Shown: positions 56,131 to 64,000 of the stretch, one piece after another
Layout of the letters: each line of letters begins with the position of its first letter
Position numbering within the stretch: position 1 is the first letter of the stretch
Origin: an uncultured Bacteroidota bacterium
GTDB lineage: Bacteria > Bacteroidota > Bacteroidia > Chitinophagales > Chitinophagaceae
Length of the DNA: 64,000 nucleotides
NCBI GenBank assembly: GCA_903906365.1
Contig: CAIVKC010000051.1
Coordinates: 1 to 64,000 of the forward strand
Direction of reading: 5' to 3'
Made by a program: the position numbers and the translations under genes
The notes under the pieces: model-generated
Seen by the model: the letters and a program-made list of their open reading frames with translations, nothing else
The model's database searches: none
Told to the model about the DNA's origin: nothing

Positions 56131-56400
56131 ATGTATTCGTATGCGTTGTTGGAAAAAGGTTGTTATTACCTGATACAGGAAAATGAGCAGGCTCCTGTCA
56201 GCCTGATCAAAGTAAATATGGAGTCGGACAGCTGTATGTACGTCTCCAGGTTTGGGGAAACGGCCTTCCTGGAATGGAAAAGGAAGACGGATTCCATTTT
56301 TGACATCATCGAACTGCTGGATGACAATGCGGTCAAAAAATGGGAATCCATTTATAATGACAGTGAAGATACTTTCAATTATGAGGAGGATGAGGAATAA
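56131..56400 (+). CDS. Small acidic cytoplasmic protein of unknown function
   Basis: 89 residues, no signal peptide. Short strands (YSYALLEKGCYYLIQENEQ, PVSLIKVNMESDSCMYV, FGETAFLEWKRKTDSI) followed by a helix (DIIELLDDNAVKKWESIYN) and a strongly acidic tail (DSEDTFNYEEDEE). Composition and codon use look like a real gene, and a perfect -7 element lies upstream. No family recognised. Confidence 0.65.
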   Translation: MYSYALLEKGCYYLIQENEQAPVSLIKVNMESDSCMYVSRFGETAFLEWKRKTDSIFDIIELLDDNAVKKWESIYNDSEDTFNYEEDEE

Positions 56401-56478
56401 TTGGATTCCCACCCCGTGACCGGCCCATGGCATTCAGGGAAAGGTCGTCGGGTATAGCTCCGGGTTAAGGAACAGGAA

Positions 56479-57987
56479 TTAATATTTTACCAGGCCCAGT
56501 TTCTTTTTTAGGGTGGCCCACACCGGAAGCACATCGGGCGATAGCTCCAGGTAAATGACCAGCGATAGGTAAAACGTCATAAAGGCAACCGATCGTATGG
56601 CAATCCATACCAAACCCTGCTGACGGTAAAACAGGAAATGGACGATCAGAAATCCTGCTATGCCAGTAAGGAGGGTATAGGCTGTTTTCAGGTTAAAGGG
56701 CTGCATGTCGAATTTGCGTAGCAGAAATACATAGCGGATGATATTGTATATGGTAAACGCGATGAGGTTGGCCAGGGCCGGACCTATGACGCCCATATGC
56801 CTGGTCATCACATAATTCATGGGCAGGGTAAGCGCCAGCAAAATAATTCCCGTAAAAAACTCAAAACGCCAGAAAGTGGAAGTTCCGATGATCTGGGAGT
56901 TGAGGCCGGTTCCCATATCCACGATGCGGAGCATGCCCAGAAACAGAAACACATACCGCGCACCCAGGTAGTTATTCTGGAGGTGAAAGGTGAATACGCC
57001 GTCTGTAAAATTGATCCAGATCAGTACAAACATCCCCACCGAAAAAATAAGCTGGTTGATGGAGGAGCGGTGGTATATCCTTTTGATCTTCTCATAATCC
57101 TTGTCTTTCCAGGCTTTGGCCAGCGGGGCAATGGAGGCTGAAATGATGCCACGCTGGGGAGCCTGTATCAGGCTTGCTATGTTCTGGGCCAGGGTGAAAA
57201 TACCGGCAAAGGCAAGTCCGTGCGGCATCACAGCCGAAATGACGATGATGTCAAAGACGTTGGCAATATTGAACACAAGGGCCCCTCCCCATACAAAACC
57301 AGCCAGCACGATGATCTTTTTCCAGAATTTCCGGGTCACCCGGCTGATGGTAAGGGTGAAATGCAGTTTTTTGATGGCTGCCAGATAGATTAGCAGTATC
57401 AGGGCAATTCCGATATAGCTGAATGCATATATTTTGATAAACAGGTCAAAACTCGTCAGCACTTTGGCAAACCAAAACAGGATCAGCAGGGTGGTAAACA
57501 GGCGGAACTGCACTTCCCGCAGGTAATTGGTAAGGACCGACTTTTTGAGCTGCCAGGCAAAAGCCTCCAGCAGCGAATAGATCGTGAGGCCAAACCCAAA
57601 AGGAAAGATCCAATAATAGTATTTGATGAGATCGGGAGCGTTGGCCGTATATTTCCGGATAACCAGGTCCCTGAAGATGAGTCCCCCCGACATGACCAGG
57701 ATAAAGCCGGTTAGGCTGACAAACAGGGACCAGGTGGCCATATCATTATGGCGGGGTTCGAGGTTGTCATCGTAATAGGGGAAAAACTTGTAGATATAGG
57801 CCTGCATGCCCAGGTTGGCAAAGGAATACATGATGTTGGCAATGGCAATGAAGGCTCCCGTAAGGCCATATTGGGCCGGAGAGAATCCCCCTTCCCGGGT
57901 AAAGAGGTAGGTGTTTAAAAATCCAAGGGCAAAGCCAAAATACACAATTGCCGAAGAAATGATGCTCTGCCTGCGGATGGTACTCAT
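56479..57987 (-). CDS. Oligosaccharide flippase (Wzx/MVF family)
   Basis: 502 residues, about 12-14 membrane helices. Begins STIRRQSIISSAIVYFGFALGFL and has the repeated RG-x-IS and LAQNIASL segments of the polysaccharide transporter/MOP flippase superfamily, e.g. GIFTLAQNIASLIQAPQRG and YVFLFLGMLRIVDMGTGLNS. Flips lipid-linked oligosaccharides across the inner membrane. No glycan genes flank it here; the nearest are at 1-3.4 kb. A -7-like element (CATCTTTG, one mismatch) is at 58014-58021 on the minus strand. Confidence 0.88.
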   Translation of the reverse strand: MSTIRRQSIISSAIVYFGFALGFLNTYLFTREGGFSPAQYGLTGAFIAIANIMYSFANLGMQAYIYKFFPYYDDNLEPRHNDMATWSLFVSLTGFILVMSGGLIFRDLVIRKYTANAPDLIKYYYWIFPFGFGLTIYSLLEAFAWQLKKSVLTNYLREVQFRLFTTLLILFWFAKVLTSFDLFIKIYAFSYIGIALILLIYLAAIKKLHFTLTISRVTRKFWKKIIVLAGFVWGGALVFNIANVFDIIVISAVMPHGLAFAGIFTLAQNIASLIQAPQRGIISASIAPLAKAWKDKDYEKIKRIYHRSSINQLIFSVGMFVLIWINFTDGVFTFHLQNNYLGARYVFLFLGMLRIVDMGTGLNSQIIGTSTFWRFEFFTGIILLALTLPMNYVMTRHMGVIGPALANLIAFTIYNIIRYVFLLRKFDMQPFNLKTAYTLLTGIAGFLIVHFLFYRQQGLVWIAIRSVAFMTFYLSLVIYLELSPDVLPVWATLKKKLGLVKY

Positions 57988-58093
57988 GCAACAATTTGAA
58001 TTTCCTTTCGCTGCAAAGATGGCGGATTTGCCACGAATGGAGAAAACCCATTTATAGGCAGGCTGATTGGCATGGTATGGCTGAAGCGGCCCC

Positions 58094-59797
58094 TCATTCC
58101 ATTTTGTGTGTGGTTACGTAAAAATTGGGATCGGCAACAAGGGTTACCTGCCCCGGGTCTGCTGTTTTAAGGGGGAGGGTCTTCCACTGCTGAACCGGTT
58201 CCAGCCAATATACGTCCGCTCCCACCTTCACTTTCAGGGGCATATCGAAACCAGGCACACAACTGGCCCAACGATATTGAAGTGAAGTTCCTTTGACCTG
58301 ATATTGCAGATCAGGAATCAGGGTGGTGCGCAGGTATTGGTCAAAAACCTTGGACAGATCCCTGCCCCCATGAAGGCTGATGTACCTTTCCACCTGTTCT
58401 GAGCTCACCGTCTGATGATAAAAATCCCTGTTTAAACCCCGGAGTACCTGCCTGAATTTTTCATCATCCTGAATGATCTGCCGGATGGTATGCATCATAT
58501 TGCCGCCCTTGTAATACATGTCCCCCGATCCCTTGTTATTGACGCCGTAATAACCGATGATGGGCTTATCGTTTCGGATTTTATTACGGGTGCCCAGGCA
58601 ATAAGCGTTGCCCGCTTCCACACCCGATCGGCAGGTCGTATACAGGGTTTCGGAATAGTTGGTAATCCCTTCGTGCACCCACATGTCGGCCAGATCGCGG
58701 GTGGTGATGTTGTTTCCGAACCATTCATGGCCGCTTTCGTGGACAATAATGAAGTCCCAGAGCAGTCCCCATCCCGTCCCCGAGAGATCCTTACCCAGGT
58801 ATCCGTTGGCAAAATGGTTTCCGTATGCCACGGCACTCTGGTGCTCCATGCCCAGGTGGGGGGACTGAACCAGCTTATATCCATCCTCATAAAAAGGGTA
58901 GGGCCCCATCCAGTATTCAAAGCAGCGGAGCATGGTATCCACCTGTTTGAATTGCTGGCGGGCTTTGTCCAGTTCATAATCGAGGACCCAGAAATCACAA
59001 TCCAATTTGCCCTTCTCTCCTTGATATTCGGAGTGCCAGCCAACATATTTACCGATATAGGGGATAATATCATAATTGTTGATGGGGTTCTTCACTTCCC
59101 AGCGATAGGTAACCAGGCCATCTCCGCGCGATGTCCTGGATTGCAGCCTGCCGTTACCTATGGCCGTAAGTGTATCCGGTACGGTTATACTTAAACTGGC
59201 CCCGCTGTCGGGCTCATCCCCCTGGTAATCCTTACAGGGATACCAGGCGCTGGCTCCCAGTCCCTGGCATGCCACGCTCATCCATGGCCGCCCCAATGCA
59301 TCTTTTGCCCAGATCCAACCGCCTTCCCAGGGGGGATGGACTGCCTCTATGGGTTTTCCATGGTAGGAAATTGTCACCGATCGGGTCATACCTTCATGGG
59401 ACGTGTTTCCGGGCCCACCGGACGCATTGCGGGAAGTGGGCTGAATGTAGAGATGGTAGACGCCCGAGTCAATGCTCCGGAAAGCCACCTTCTTGCCAAA
59501 TCCATCTACGATCCGGTCTATAACAAGGGGGGCCATCAGGTCAATTTGCATGGTCTGGCTGCCGGAGGCGAGGGTTCTGTAGGTAATGGTATTGGAAGCA
59601 GAAATGGTCTTTGTGCCATAATCGGGCTGCACACTGATGTCATATCGGAGGACCTTCCACCAGGTCCTTTGCGGGTTCAGCGACCCCCTGAGGGTGTCGG
59701 CATGGCTGAAATGCGGTGCCTGGGTCGCTTCCTGGGCATAACCGCAAAGGCCCGAGAGGATATACACGCTGAAAAAAACAATGGCTTTGCCTTTCAT
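58094..59797 (-). CDS. Exported M1-family aminopeptidase
   Basis: 567 residues. Signal peptide 1-21 (KAIVFFSVYILSGLCGYAQ). N-terminal beta domain, then the gluzincin domain: zinc site HESGH at 353-357 with catalytic Glu354, third ligand Glu376 (HExxH-x18-E). The exopeptidase loop is HLGMEHQSA at 315-323 where classical M1 enzymes have GAMEN, so His replaces the Asn of that motif. No large C-terminal ARM-repeat domain: the chain ends soon after the catalytic domain. Removes N-terminal residues from peptides. Periplasmic. Divergent from a peptide-binding lipoprotein. Confidence 0.92.
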   Translation of the reverse strand: MKGKAIVFFSVYILSGLCGYAQEATQAPHFSHADTLRGSLNPQRTWWKVLRYDISVQPDYGTKTISASNTITYRTLASGSQTMQIDLMAPLVIDRIVDGFGKKVAFRSIDSGVYHLYIQPTSRNASGGPGNTSHEGMTRSVTISYHGKPIEAVHPPWEGGWIWAKDALGRPWMSVACQGLGASAWYPCKDYQGDEPDSGASLSITVPDTLTAIGNGRLQSRTSRGDGLVTYRWEVKNPINNYDIIPYIGKYVGWHSEYQGEKGKLDCDFWVLDYELDKARQQFKQVDTMLRCFEYWMGPYPFYEDGYKLVQSPHLGMEHQSAVAYGNHFANGYLGKDLSGTGWGLLWDFIIVHESGHEWFGNNITTRDLADMWVHEGITNYSETLYTTCRSGVEAGNAYCLGTRNKIRNDKPIIGYYGVNNKGSGDMYYKGGNMMHTIRQIIQDDEKFRQVLRGLNRDFYHQTVSSEQVERYISLHGGRDLSKVFDQYLRTTLIPDLQYQVKGTSLQYRWASCVPGFDMPLKVKVGADVYWLEPVQQWKTLPLKTADPGQVTLVADPNFYVTTHKME

Positions 59798-59826
59798 TGG
59801 TTACTTTTAAATGACTAAAAAACAGC

Positions 59827-61473
59827 ATGAATATAATAGATAATCCTGCAAAAATGATGATAAAATACATGCACGGTTGTTTGATTCTTCTGTGGTTGTC
59901 TTCCTGCCAAGGACCCGGCTCCGGCAATCACATGGTTTTTCATTATAACGAGTCCTTTGGGATCGCCACCCTGGACCCTGCATTTGCTAAGAACCAGTCG
60001 GTCATGTGGGTGATACACCAGGTATATAATACCCTGGTGGAAACCGGTCCGGACCTGCAGATCCGGCCTTCCCTGGCCCGCAGTTGGGACATTTCCGCCG
60101 ACAGAAAACAATATATCTTTCACCTGCGCCGTGATGTGTTCTTTCAGGATAATGAGGTCTTCCCCCGGGGGATTGGCCGCAGGATGAACGCCTATGACGT
60201 GGAATACAGTTTAAACAGAATCCGTGATCCCCGGACAGCGAGCAGCGGGGCCTGGATATTCAACGGGCGGGTAGATAGCTCAGAGGGTTTCCGGGCCCTG
60301 GATGACAGTACTTTCCGGGTGAGACTTATCAAACCTTTTAACCCCATGCTGGGCCTGATGAGCATGGAATACTGTTCGGTGGTGGCTCGCGAGGCAGTGG
60401 AAAAATACGGCAAAGATTTCCGGAGCCATCCCTGCGGGACCGGTCCTTTCCGTTTGAAATCCTGGGAAGAGGGCCAGGCACTCATCCTGCTCAGGAACGC
60501 TCATTATTTTGAAAAGGACAGCCTGGGAGCATCCCTGCCTTATCTGGATGCCGTCCAGATCAGTTTCTATGATAATAAGGCTACGGAGTTCCTGGCCTTC
60601 CAGCAGGGTGAACTGGATTTCATCAATGACATTGACCCTTCCTTCAAAGACGAGGTACTTACCAAGACGGGCCACCTGAAAAGACCCTGGCAGGACAGGA
60701 TCGTACTATCCAAACATCCCTATCTCAATACCGAATACCTGGGCATACTGGTGGATACCTCCAGTGAATTGCTCCGGAATTCCCCGCTACGTTACAGGCA
60801 GGTCAGGCAGGCCATTAATTATGGTTTTGACCGCATGAAGATGATGACCTACCTGCGTAATTCCATCGGTCTGGCGGCACAAAATGGTTTTATTCCGGCC
60901 GGCCTGCCCGGATTTGATTCAGCGCTGGTCAAGGGTTATCATTACGATCCTTTGAAGGCAAGGCAGCTGCTGGCGGACGCGGGGTTTCCGGATGGAAAGG
61001 GACTTTCCCCCATCAAACTTCTTACCATTGCCATATATGCGGATTTTGCGGGATTTATCGCCAAGGAATTGGACGAACTGGGCATAAAAGTGGAAGTAGA
61101 TGTGGTCCCCAAAAGCCTGTTGCTGGAAGAAACGGCCCGAAGTCAGGCTTTGTTTTTCAGGGGCAGCTGGATTGCCGATTACCCGGATGCCGAAAATTAC
61201 TTGAGTGTTTTTTATTCAAAAAATCCGGCTCCGCCCAATTATACCCGCTACGCCAACCCGGTCTTTGACGGATTATATGAAAAGGCCCTGCAGGAAAATT
61301 CCGATTCCCTGCGGTATAAACTCTACCAGCAGATGGACCGGCTGATCATTGCCGACGCTCCGGTAGTGCCGCTCTGGTACGATGAGGTGATTCGCCTGGT
61401 CAGCCCGCGGGTTAGCGGTTTTGAGCCAAACAGCCTGAACCTGCTGGAATTAAGAAAGGTCCGGATCAGGTGA
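59827..61473 (+). CDS. Family-5 extracellular solute-binding lipoprotein (peptide/nickel type)
   Basis: 548 residues from the ATG at 59827; the ATGs at 59854 or 59857 would give a better-sized lipoprotein signal. Lipobox LWLSSC, with lipidated Cys27 of the long form. Then HYNESFGIATLDPAFAKN, QVYNTLVETGPDLQIRPSLA and WDISADRKQYIFHLRRDVFFQDN: SBP_bac_5 landmarks; later CGTGPFRLKSW. Binds peptides or similar for uptake; no ABC permease or ATPase genes adjoin. Divergent from the M1 peptidase by only 29 bases. Its stop codon lies inside a terminator hairpin. Confidence 0.9.
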   Translation: MNIIDNPAKMMIKYMHGCLILLWLSSCQGPGSGNHMVFHYNESFGIATLDPAFAKNQSVMWVIHQVYNTLVETGPDLQIRPSLARSWDISADRKQYIFHLRRDVFFQDNEVFPRGIGRRMNAYDVEYSLNRIRDPRTASSGAWIFNGRVDSSEGFRALDDSTFRVRLIKPFNPMLGLMSMEYCSVVAREAVEKYGKDFRSHPCGTGPFRLKSWEEGQALILLRNAHYFEKDSLGASLPYLDAVQISFYDNKATEFLAFQQGELDFINDIDPSFKDEVLTKTGHLKRPWQDRIVLSKHPYLNTEYLGILVDTSSELLRNSPLRYRQVRQAINYGFDRMKMMTYLRNSIGLAAQNGFIPAGLPGFDSALVKGYHYDPLKARQLLADAGFPDGKGLSPIKLLTIAIYADFAGFIAKELDELGIKVEVDVVPKSLLLEETARSQALFFRGSWIADYPDAENYLSVFYSKNPAPPNYTRYANPVFDGLYEKALQENSDSLRYKLYQQMDRLIIADAPVVPLWYDEVIRLVSPRVSGFEPNSLNLLELRKVRIR

Positions 61474-61500
61474 CATTCACCGGATCCGGACCTTTTTTTG
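61455..61500 (+). terminator. Intrinsic terminator overlapping the end of the solute-binding protein gene
   Basis: Perfect 13-bp stem AAAGGTCCGGATC (61455-61467) and GATCCGGACCTTT (61483-61495), with an inner 5-bp stem GGTGA/TCACC in the loop, followed by T-run. The left arm is coding sequence and the stop TGA (61471-61473) is in the loop. Confidence 0.92.
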
Positions 61501-61512
61501 GCAGGAGGTTGA

Positions 61513-64000
61513 TTATTTGGCCTGATCAAGGGGTTTATAGTCCTTAAACAGTTTCACCGGTGCTGCTTCCACCAGATTGCGGTAATTTTTCCATTTGCCT
61601 TCGTAGAACTCGTTGACCTTCACGCTGAGGGCCTTGACCTGTTCATCGGCTTCCCTGTAAAGCCTTTCCTCCTGTTCTCCGGGTATGGTGTTTTTACCCA
61701 GGACATTATTTCTGGCCTCTCCGATGCGATTGTTGACGGTATACTGGGGCGGTGTGCCATAGCCTTGTTTTTCCTGTGGCTTTCCGGATATCTCTTCCCT
61801 GAACCCCTTGATGGTTTCCTGCAGTTTCCTGGCGGTTTTTCTGAGCGTATCCGCTTTTAGGGAATCCATCATTTTCAGGTTTTCATTTACATGGGCAATA
61901 ACCTCCTCTGATTCATTGAAACGCTCCAGTATATCATTGACGCGGAGGGTCAGTCTATTGAGCCGGTTGTTGAATGCCTTTCTGGCATCGCGTATCTCCC
62001 TGCTTAAGGGCGAACGTGGATCATCATTTACCTGTACCCAGAGGGAATCCTTTTCGTGACCTGCCTCAATGACCACTTTGTACATGCCCGGGTTCACGGG
62101 GAGTCCGCCCGGTTCTTCGGCAGACTCACCCCTTCTGCGGCCGGAGCGGCCTGCGGTGCGGATGCCTTTTTCCTCCAGTCCCCAGAAGAATCGGTTAAAA
62201 CCCGTATCGGCCTTGATTTTTAATTGGCGTATCTGTTCATTGGCGGCATCGAATATTTTGGCATAGGCACTGTCGGGAATTTTTGATTTACCCGTATCGG
62301 CCGTTGTCTTGTTAAGCAGGAAACTAATAGAGGCGCCCGGCTTCCTGTTCTCCCCCTCATAGGTTCCCCAAATGGAGTATTCAATACCCGAAGGATTGTT
62401 GAACCTGGCCTCATAGGCCGGCGGGGCCTCAAAGGAAATGAGCTTGCGGGAAGGAAGCACCCCCAGGTTGGAGGCAAGTTTACGAAGGGGCCGGATATCA
62501 TCGAGTACCCAGAGTGCCCGGCCAAAAGTGGCAATGACCAGGTCCGCTTCGCGTTCCTGGATGGCAAAATCATAGGTTGAAACGGAAGGGTAGCCGTTTT
62601 TGAACTGCTGGAAACTCCTGCCTGCGTCAAAGCTGATCCAAAGGCCCTGTTCCGTACCGACAAAGACCAGATTGGGTTCCACCGGATCTTCTATGATGCA
62701 CAGGGCATAGCCTGTTACTTTCTTCTCGTCCACCAGCCTGGTCCAGGTATTGCCAAAATCAGTGGATTTGAAAATATAGGGCTTGAAATCTCCCCTGCGG
62801 TAATCATTGCAAACCACAAAAACTTCCCCCGGATGGAAGCGGGAAGCCCGTATCTGCGGGATCCAGCATCCTACGGGCATGCCAGGAATCTTTCCCCGAA
62901 AATTTGTCCATGTTTTCCCTCCGTCCCGGGTGAGCTGCAGGTTGCCATCATCGGTGGATGCCCAGATGACACCTTTTTGCTTGGGTGAGGGTTCAATGGC
63001 CAGTATCGTGCAATAGTTCTCCGCCCCGGTGATATCGATGGAAAGGCCGCCATTACTGCTCTGGTCGATCTTGGCGGAATCATGGGTGGTCATATCCGGG
63101 GAGATGATTTCCCAGGAAGCTCCCTTGTTGGTACTCCGGTTGACAAACTGGCTCCCGTAATAGATGGTGCTTTTGTCAAAGGGATCCTGCGCTATGGCTG
63201 CATTCCAGTTGAATCGCTGATGTATGAGGGGGGAGGGATCGGGTGGTTTGATTTGCCATTGTTCTCCGGTATTGATATTGTAGCGGCCAAGTTCGCCGCC
63301 CTGGCTCATGGAATATACCCAGTCTGCATTATCGGGATCGGACATCACATCAAATCCGTCTCCGCCGCCCACTTCTGCCCAGTAGGCATTCCGTAGTCCG
63401 GAATTGATCCAAACATAGGCCGGTCCGTGCCAGCTGCCGTTATCCTGCAGTCCGCCCATGACATGGTAGGGAATGCTGTTATCGGTGTTGATGTGGTAGA
63501 ACTGTCCCAGCGGCAGCTTTTCATCAAACTGCCAGGTTCTGCCCCTGTCATGGGAAATGGCCAAACCTCCGTCATTGCCATCGAGGATAAAATCCGGGTT
63601 GACGGGGTTGATCCAGAAAGCATGATGGTCCGGGTGGATGCCGCTGTAAGGAATGACGGTCTTAAATGTCCTGCCGCCATCTTCACTCATGGTTATGGTC
63701 TGGTTGATATTGTAAAGCCGGTTTTCATTGTTGGGGTCAACGCGGATGTCCTGGAAATAAAAGGCCCTGGTGGTTACCACAGAAGGGTCACTGTTGACCA
63801 ATTCCCATTTTTGCCCGCCGTCGTCTGAAGCATATAGTCCGTTTTTTTTCGCCTCAATCAGGGCGTATACCCGGTTGGGGTCGGATTTGCAGATCGTCAG
63901 GCCAATTCTGCCATAGACGCTGTCGGGCAGCCCTTCCGGCTTACCCAGTTTACGGAAATTTTTTCCGCCGTCATAGGTCACATAAAGCCCGCTGCCTTCG
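61513..64000 (-). CDS. BNR/VPS10-like beta-propeller protein (5' end cut by right window edge)
   Basis: At least 828 residues visible; the frame is open to the right edge, so the GTG at 63981 is not the true start. Repeated Asp-box motifs (SxDxGxxW type): ASDDGGQKWELV, MSEDGGRTFKTV, ISHDRGRTWQFD, TRDGGKTWTNF, STDFGNTWTRL, FDAGRSFQQF, forming one or two beta-propellers in the visible N-terminal two thirds. Then a beta domain (IEYSIWGTYEGENRKPGAS) and a helical, coiled-coil-like end (NRLTLRVNDILERFNESEEV). Related to the sortilin/glycosyl hydrolase BNR proteins of Bacteroidota; enzymatic role unproven. Probably exported, but the signal peptide would be outside the window. Confidence 0.85.
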   Translation of the reverse strand, partial: EGSGLYVTYDGGKNFRKLGKPEGLPDSVYGRIGLTICKSDPNRVYALIEAKKNGLYASDDGGQKWELVNSDPSVVTTRAFYFQDIRVDPNNENRLYNINQTITMSEDGGRTFKTVIPYSGIHPDHHAFWINPVNPDFILDGNDGGLAISHDRGRTWQFDEKLPLGQFYHINTDNSIPYHVMGGLQDNGSWHGPAYVWINSGLRNAYWAEVGGGDGFDVMSDPDNADWVYSMSQGGELGRYNINTGEQWQIKPPDPSPLIHQRFNWNAAIAQDPFDKSTIYYGSQFVNRSTNKGASWEIISPDMTTHDSAKIDQSSNGGLSIDITGAENYCTILAIEPSPKQKGVIWASTDDGNLQLTRDGGKTWTNFRGKIPGMPVGCWIPQIRASRFHPGEVFVVCNDYRRGDFKPYIFKSTDFGNTWTRLVDEKKVTGYALCIIEDPVEPNLVFVGTEQGLWISFDAGRSFQQFKNGYPSVSTYDFAIQEREADLVIATFGRALWVLDDIRPLRKLASNLGVLPSRKLISFEAPPAYEARFNNPSGIEYSIWGTYEGENRKPGASISFLLNKTTADTGKSKIPDSAYAKIFDAANEQIRQLKIKADTGFNRFFWGLEEKGIRTAGRSGRRRGESAEEPGGLPVNPGMYKVVIEAGHEKDSLWVQVNDDPRSPLSREIRDARKAFNNRLNRLTLRVNDILERFNESEEVIAHVNENLKMMDSLKADTLRKTARKLQETIKGFREEISGKPQEKQGYGTPPQYTVNNRIGEARNNVLGKNTIPGEQEERLYREADEQVKALSVKVNEFYEGKWKNYRNLVEAAPVKLFKDYKPLDQAK

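Overview
This window is a stretch of a Bacteroidota chromosome, most likely class Chitinophagia (Chitinophagaceae-like; the rank below phylum is inference). Evidence seen directly: many genes are preceded by the Bacteroidota sigma factor signature TAnnTTTG (-7), sometimes with TTTG or TTG about 19 to 20 bases upstream (-33); most starts lack a Shine-Dalgarno sequence; and the gene set is typical of the phylum (S9B dipeptidyl peptidase, WXXGXW protein, DUF1835 gene beside topoisomerase IV, ribosomal protein S3 with a Gly/Arg tail). There are 63 supported protein genes, two of them cut by the window edges. I found no tRNA, rRNA, CRISPR array, insertion sequence, phage gene or attachment site.

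Layout. 1-3.4 kb: three envelope-glycan genes (a polytopic membrane protein cut by the left edge, a GT4-type glycosyltransferase, and a second glycosyltransferase that overlaps it tail to tail). 3.4-17.4 kb: mainly housekeeping (purL, hldD, proC, a dienelactone hydrolase-like exported protein, pyrG, yidC, exported unknowns, a TPR protein, a phosphosulfolactate synthase homologue overlapping aroE). 17.4-19.1 kb: a leftward three-gene operon (unknown protein, rdgB, hotdog thioesterase), divergent from ilvE across an intergenic region with a perfect 16-bp palindrome. 20.3-39.4 kb: the ribosomal block, in order rpsL-rpsG, fusA, two unrelated exported-protein genes (WXXGXW protein and DPP4-like peptidase), then rpsJ-rplCDWB-rpsS-rplV-rpsC-rplP-rpmC-rpsQ-rplNXE-rpsNH-rplFR-rpsE-rpmD-rplO-secY-map. 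The usual continuation (infA, rpmJ, rpsM, rpsK, rpsD, rpoA, rplQ) is absent.

39.5-46.8 kb: an M20 peptidase with a HI0933-type flavoprotein one base behind it, a PLP aminotransferase, rpsA with six S1 domains, and an exported unknown. 46.8-53.5 kb: a leftward topoisomerase IV cluster (parE, DUF1835 gene, beta-lactamase-fold serine hydrolase, parC). 53.6-64 kb: a tandem ABC ATPase, two small proteins separated by AT-rich and hairpin-bearing DNA, a Wzx-like flippase, an exported M1 aminopeptidase divergent from an orphan family-5 solute-binding lipoprotein, and a BNR-repeat protein cut by the right edge.

The genes serve core information processing (ribosome, EF-G, SecY/YidC export, methionine removal, topoisomerase IV), nucleotide and amino acid synthesis, envelope glycan assembly and extracellular peptide use (DPP4, M20, M1, peptide-binding lipoprotein). 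I see no defence system or clearly new multi-gene machine. The points most worth a second look are regulatory and architectural: structured leaders of fusA, pyrG and rplC, a terminator inside the spc block before secY, the 16-bp palindrome at ilvE, the comA-aroE overlap, the DUF1835-hydrolase insertion between parE and parC, and a terminator built into the end of a coding sequence.
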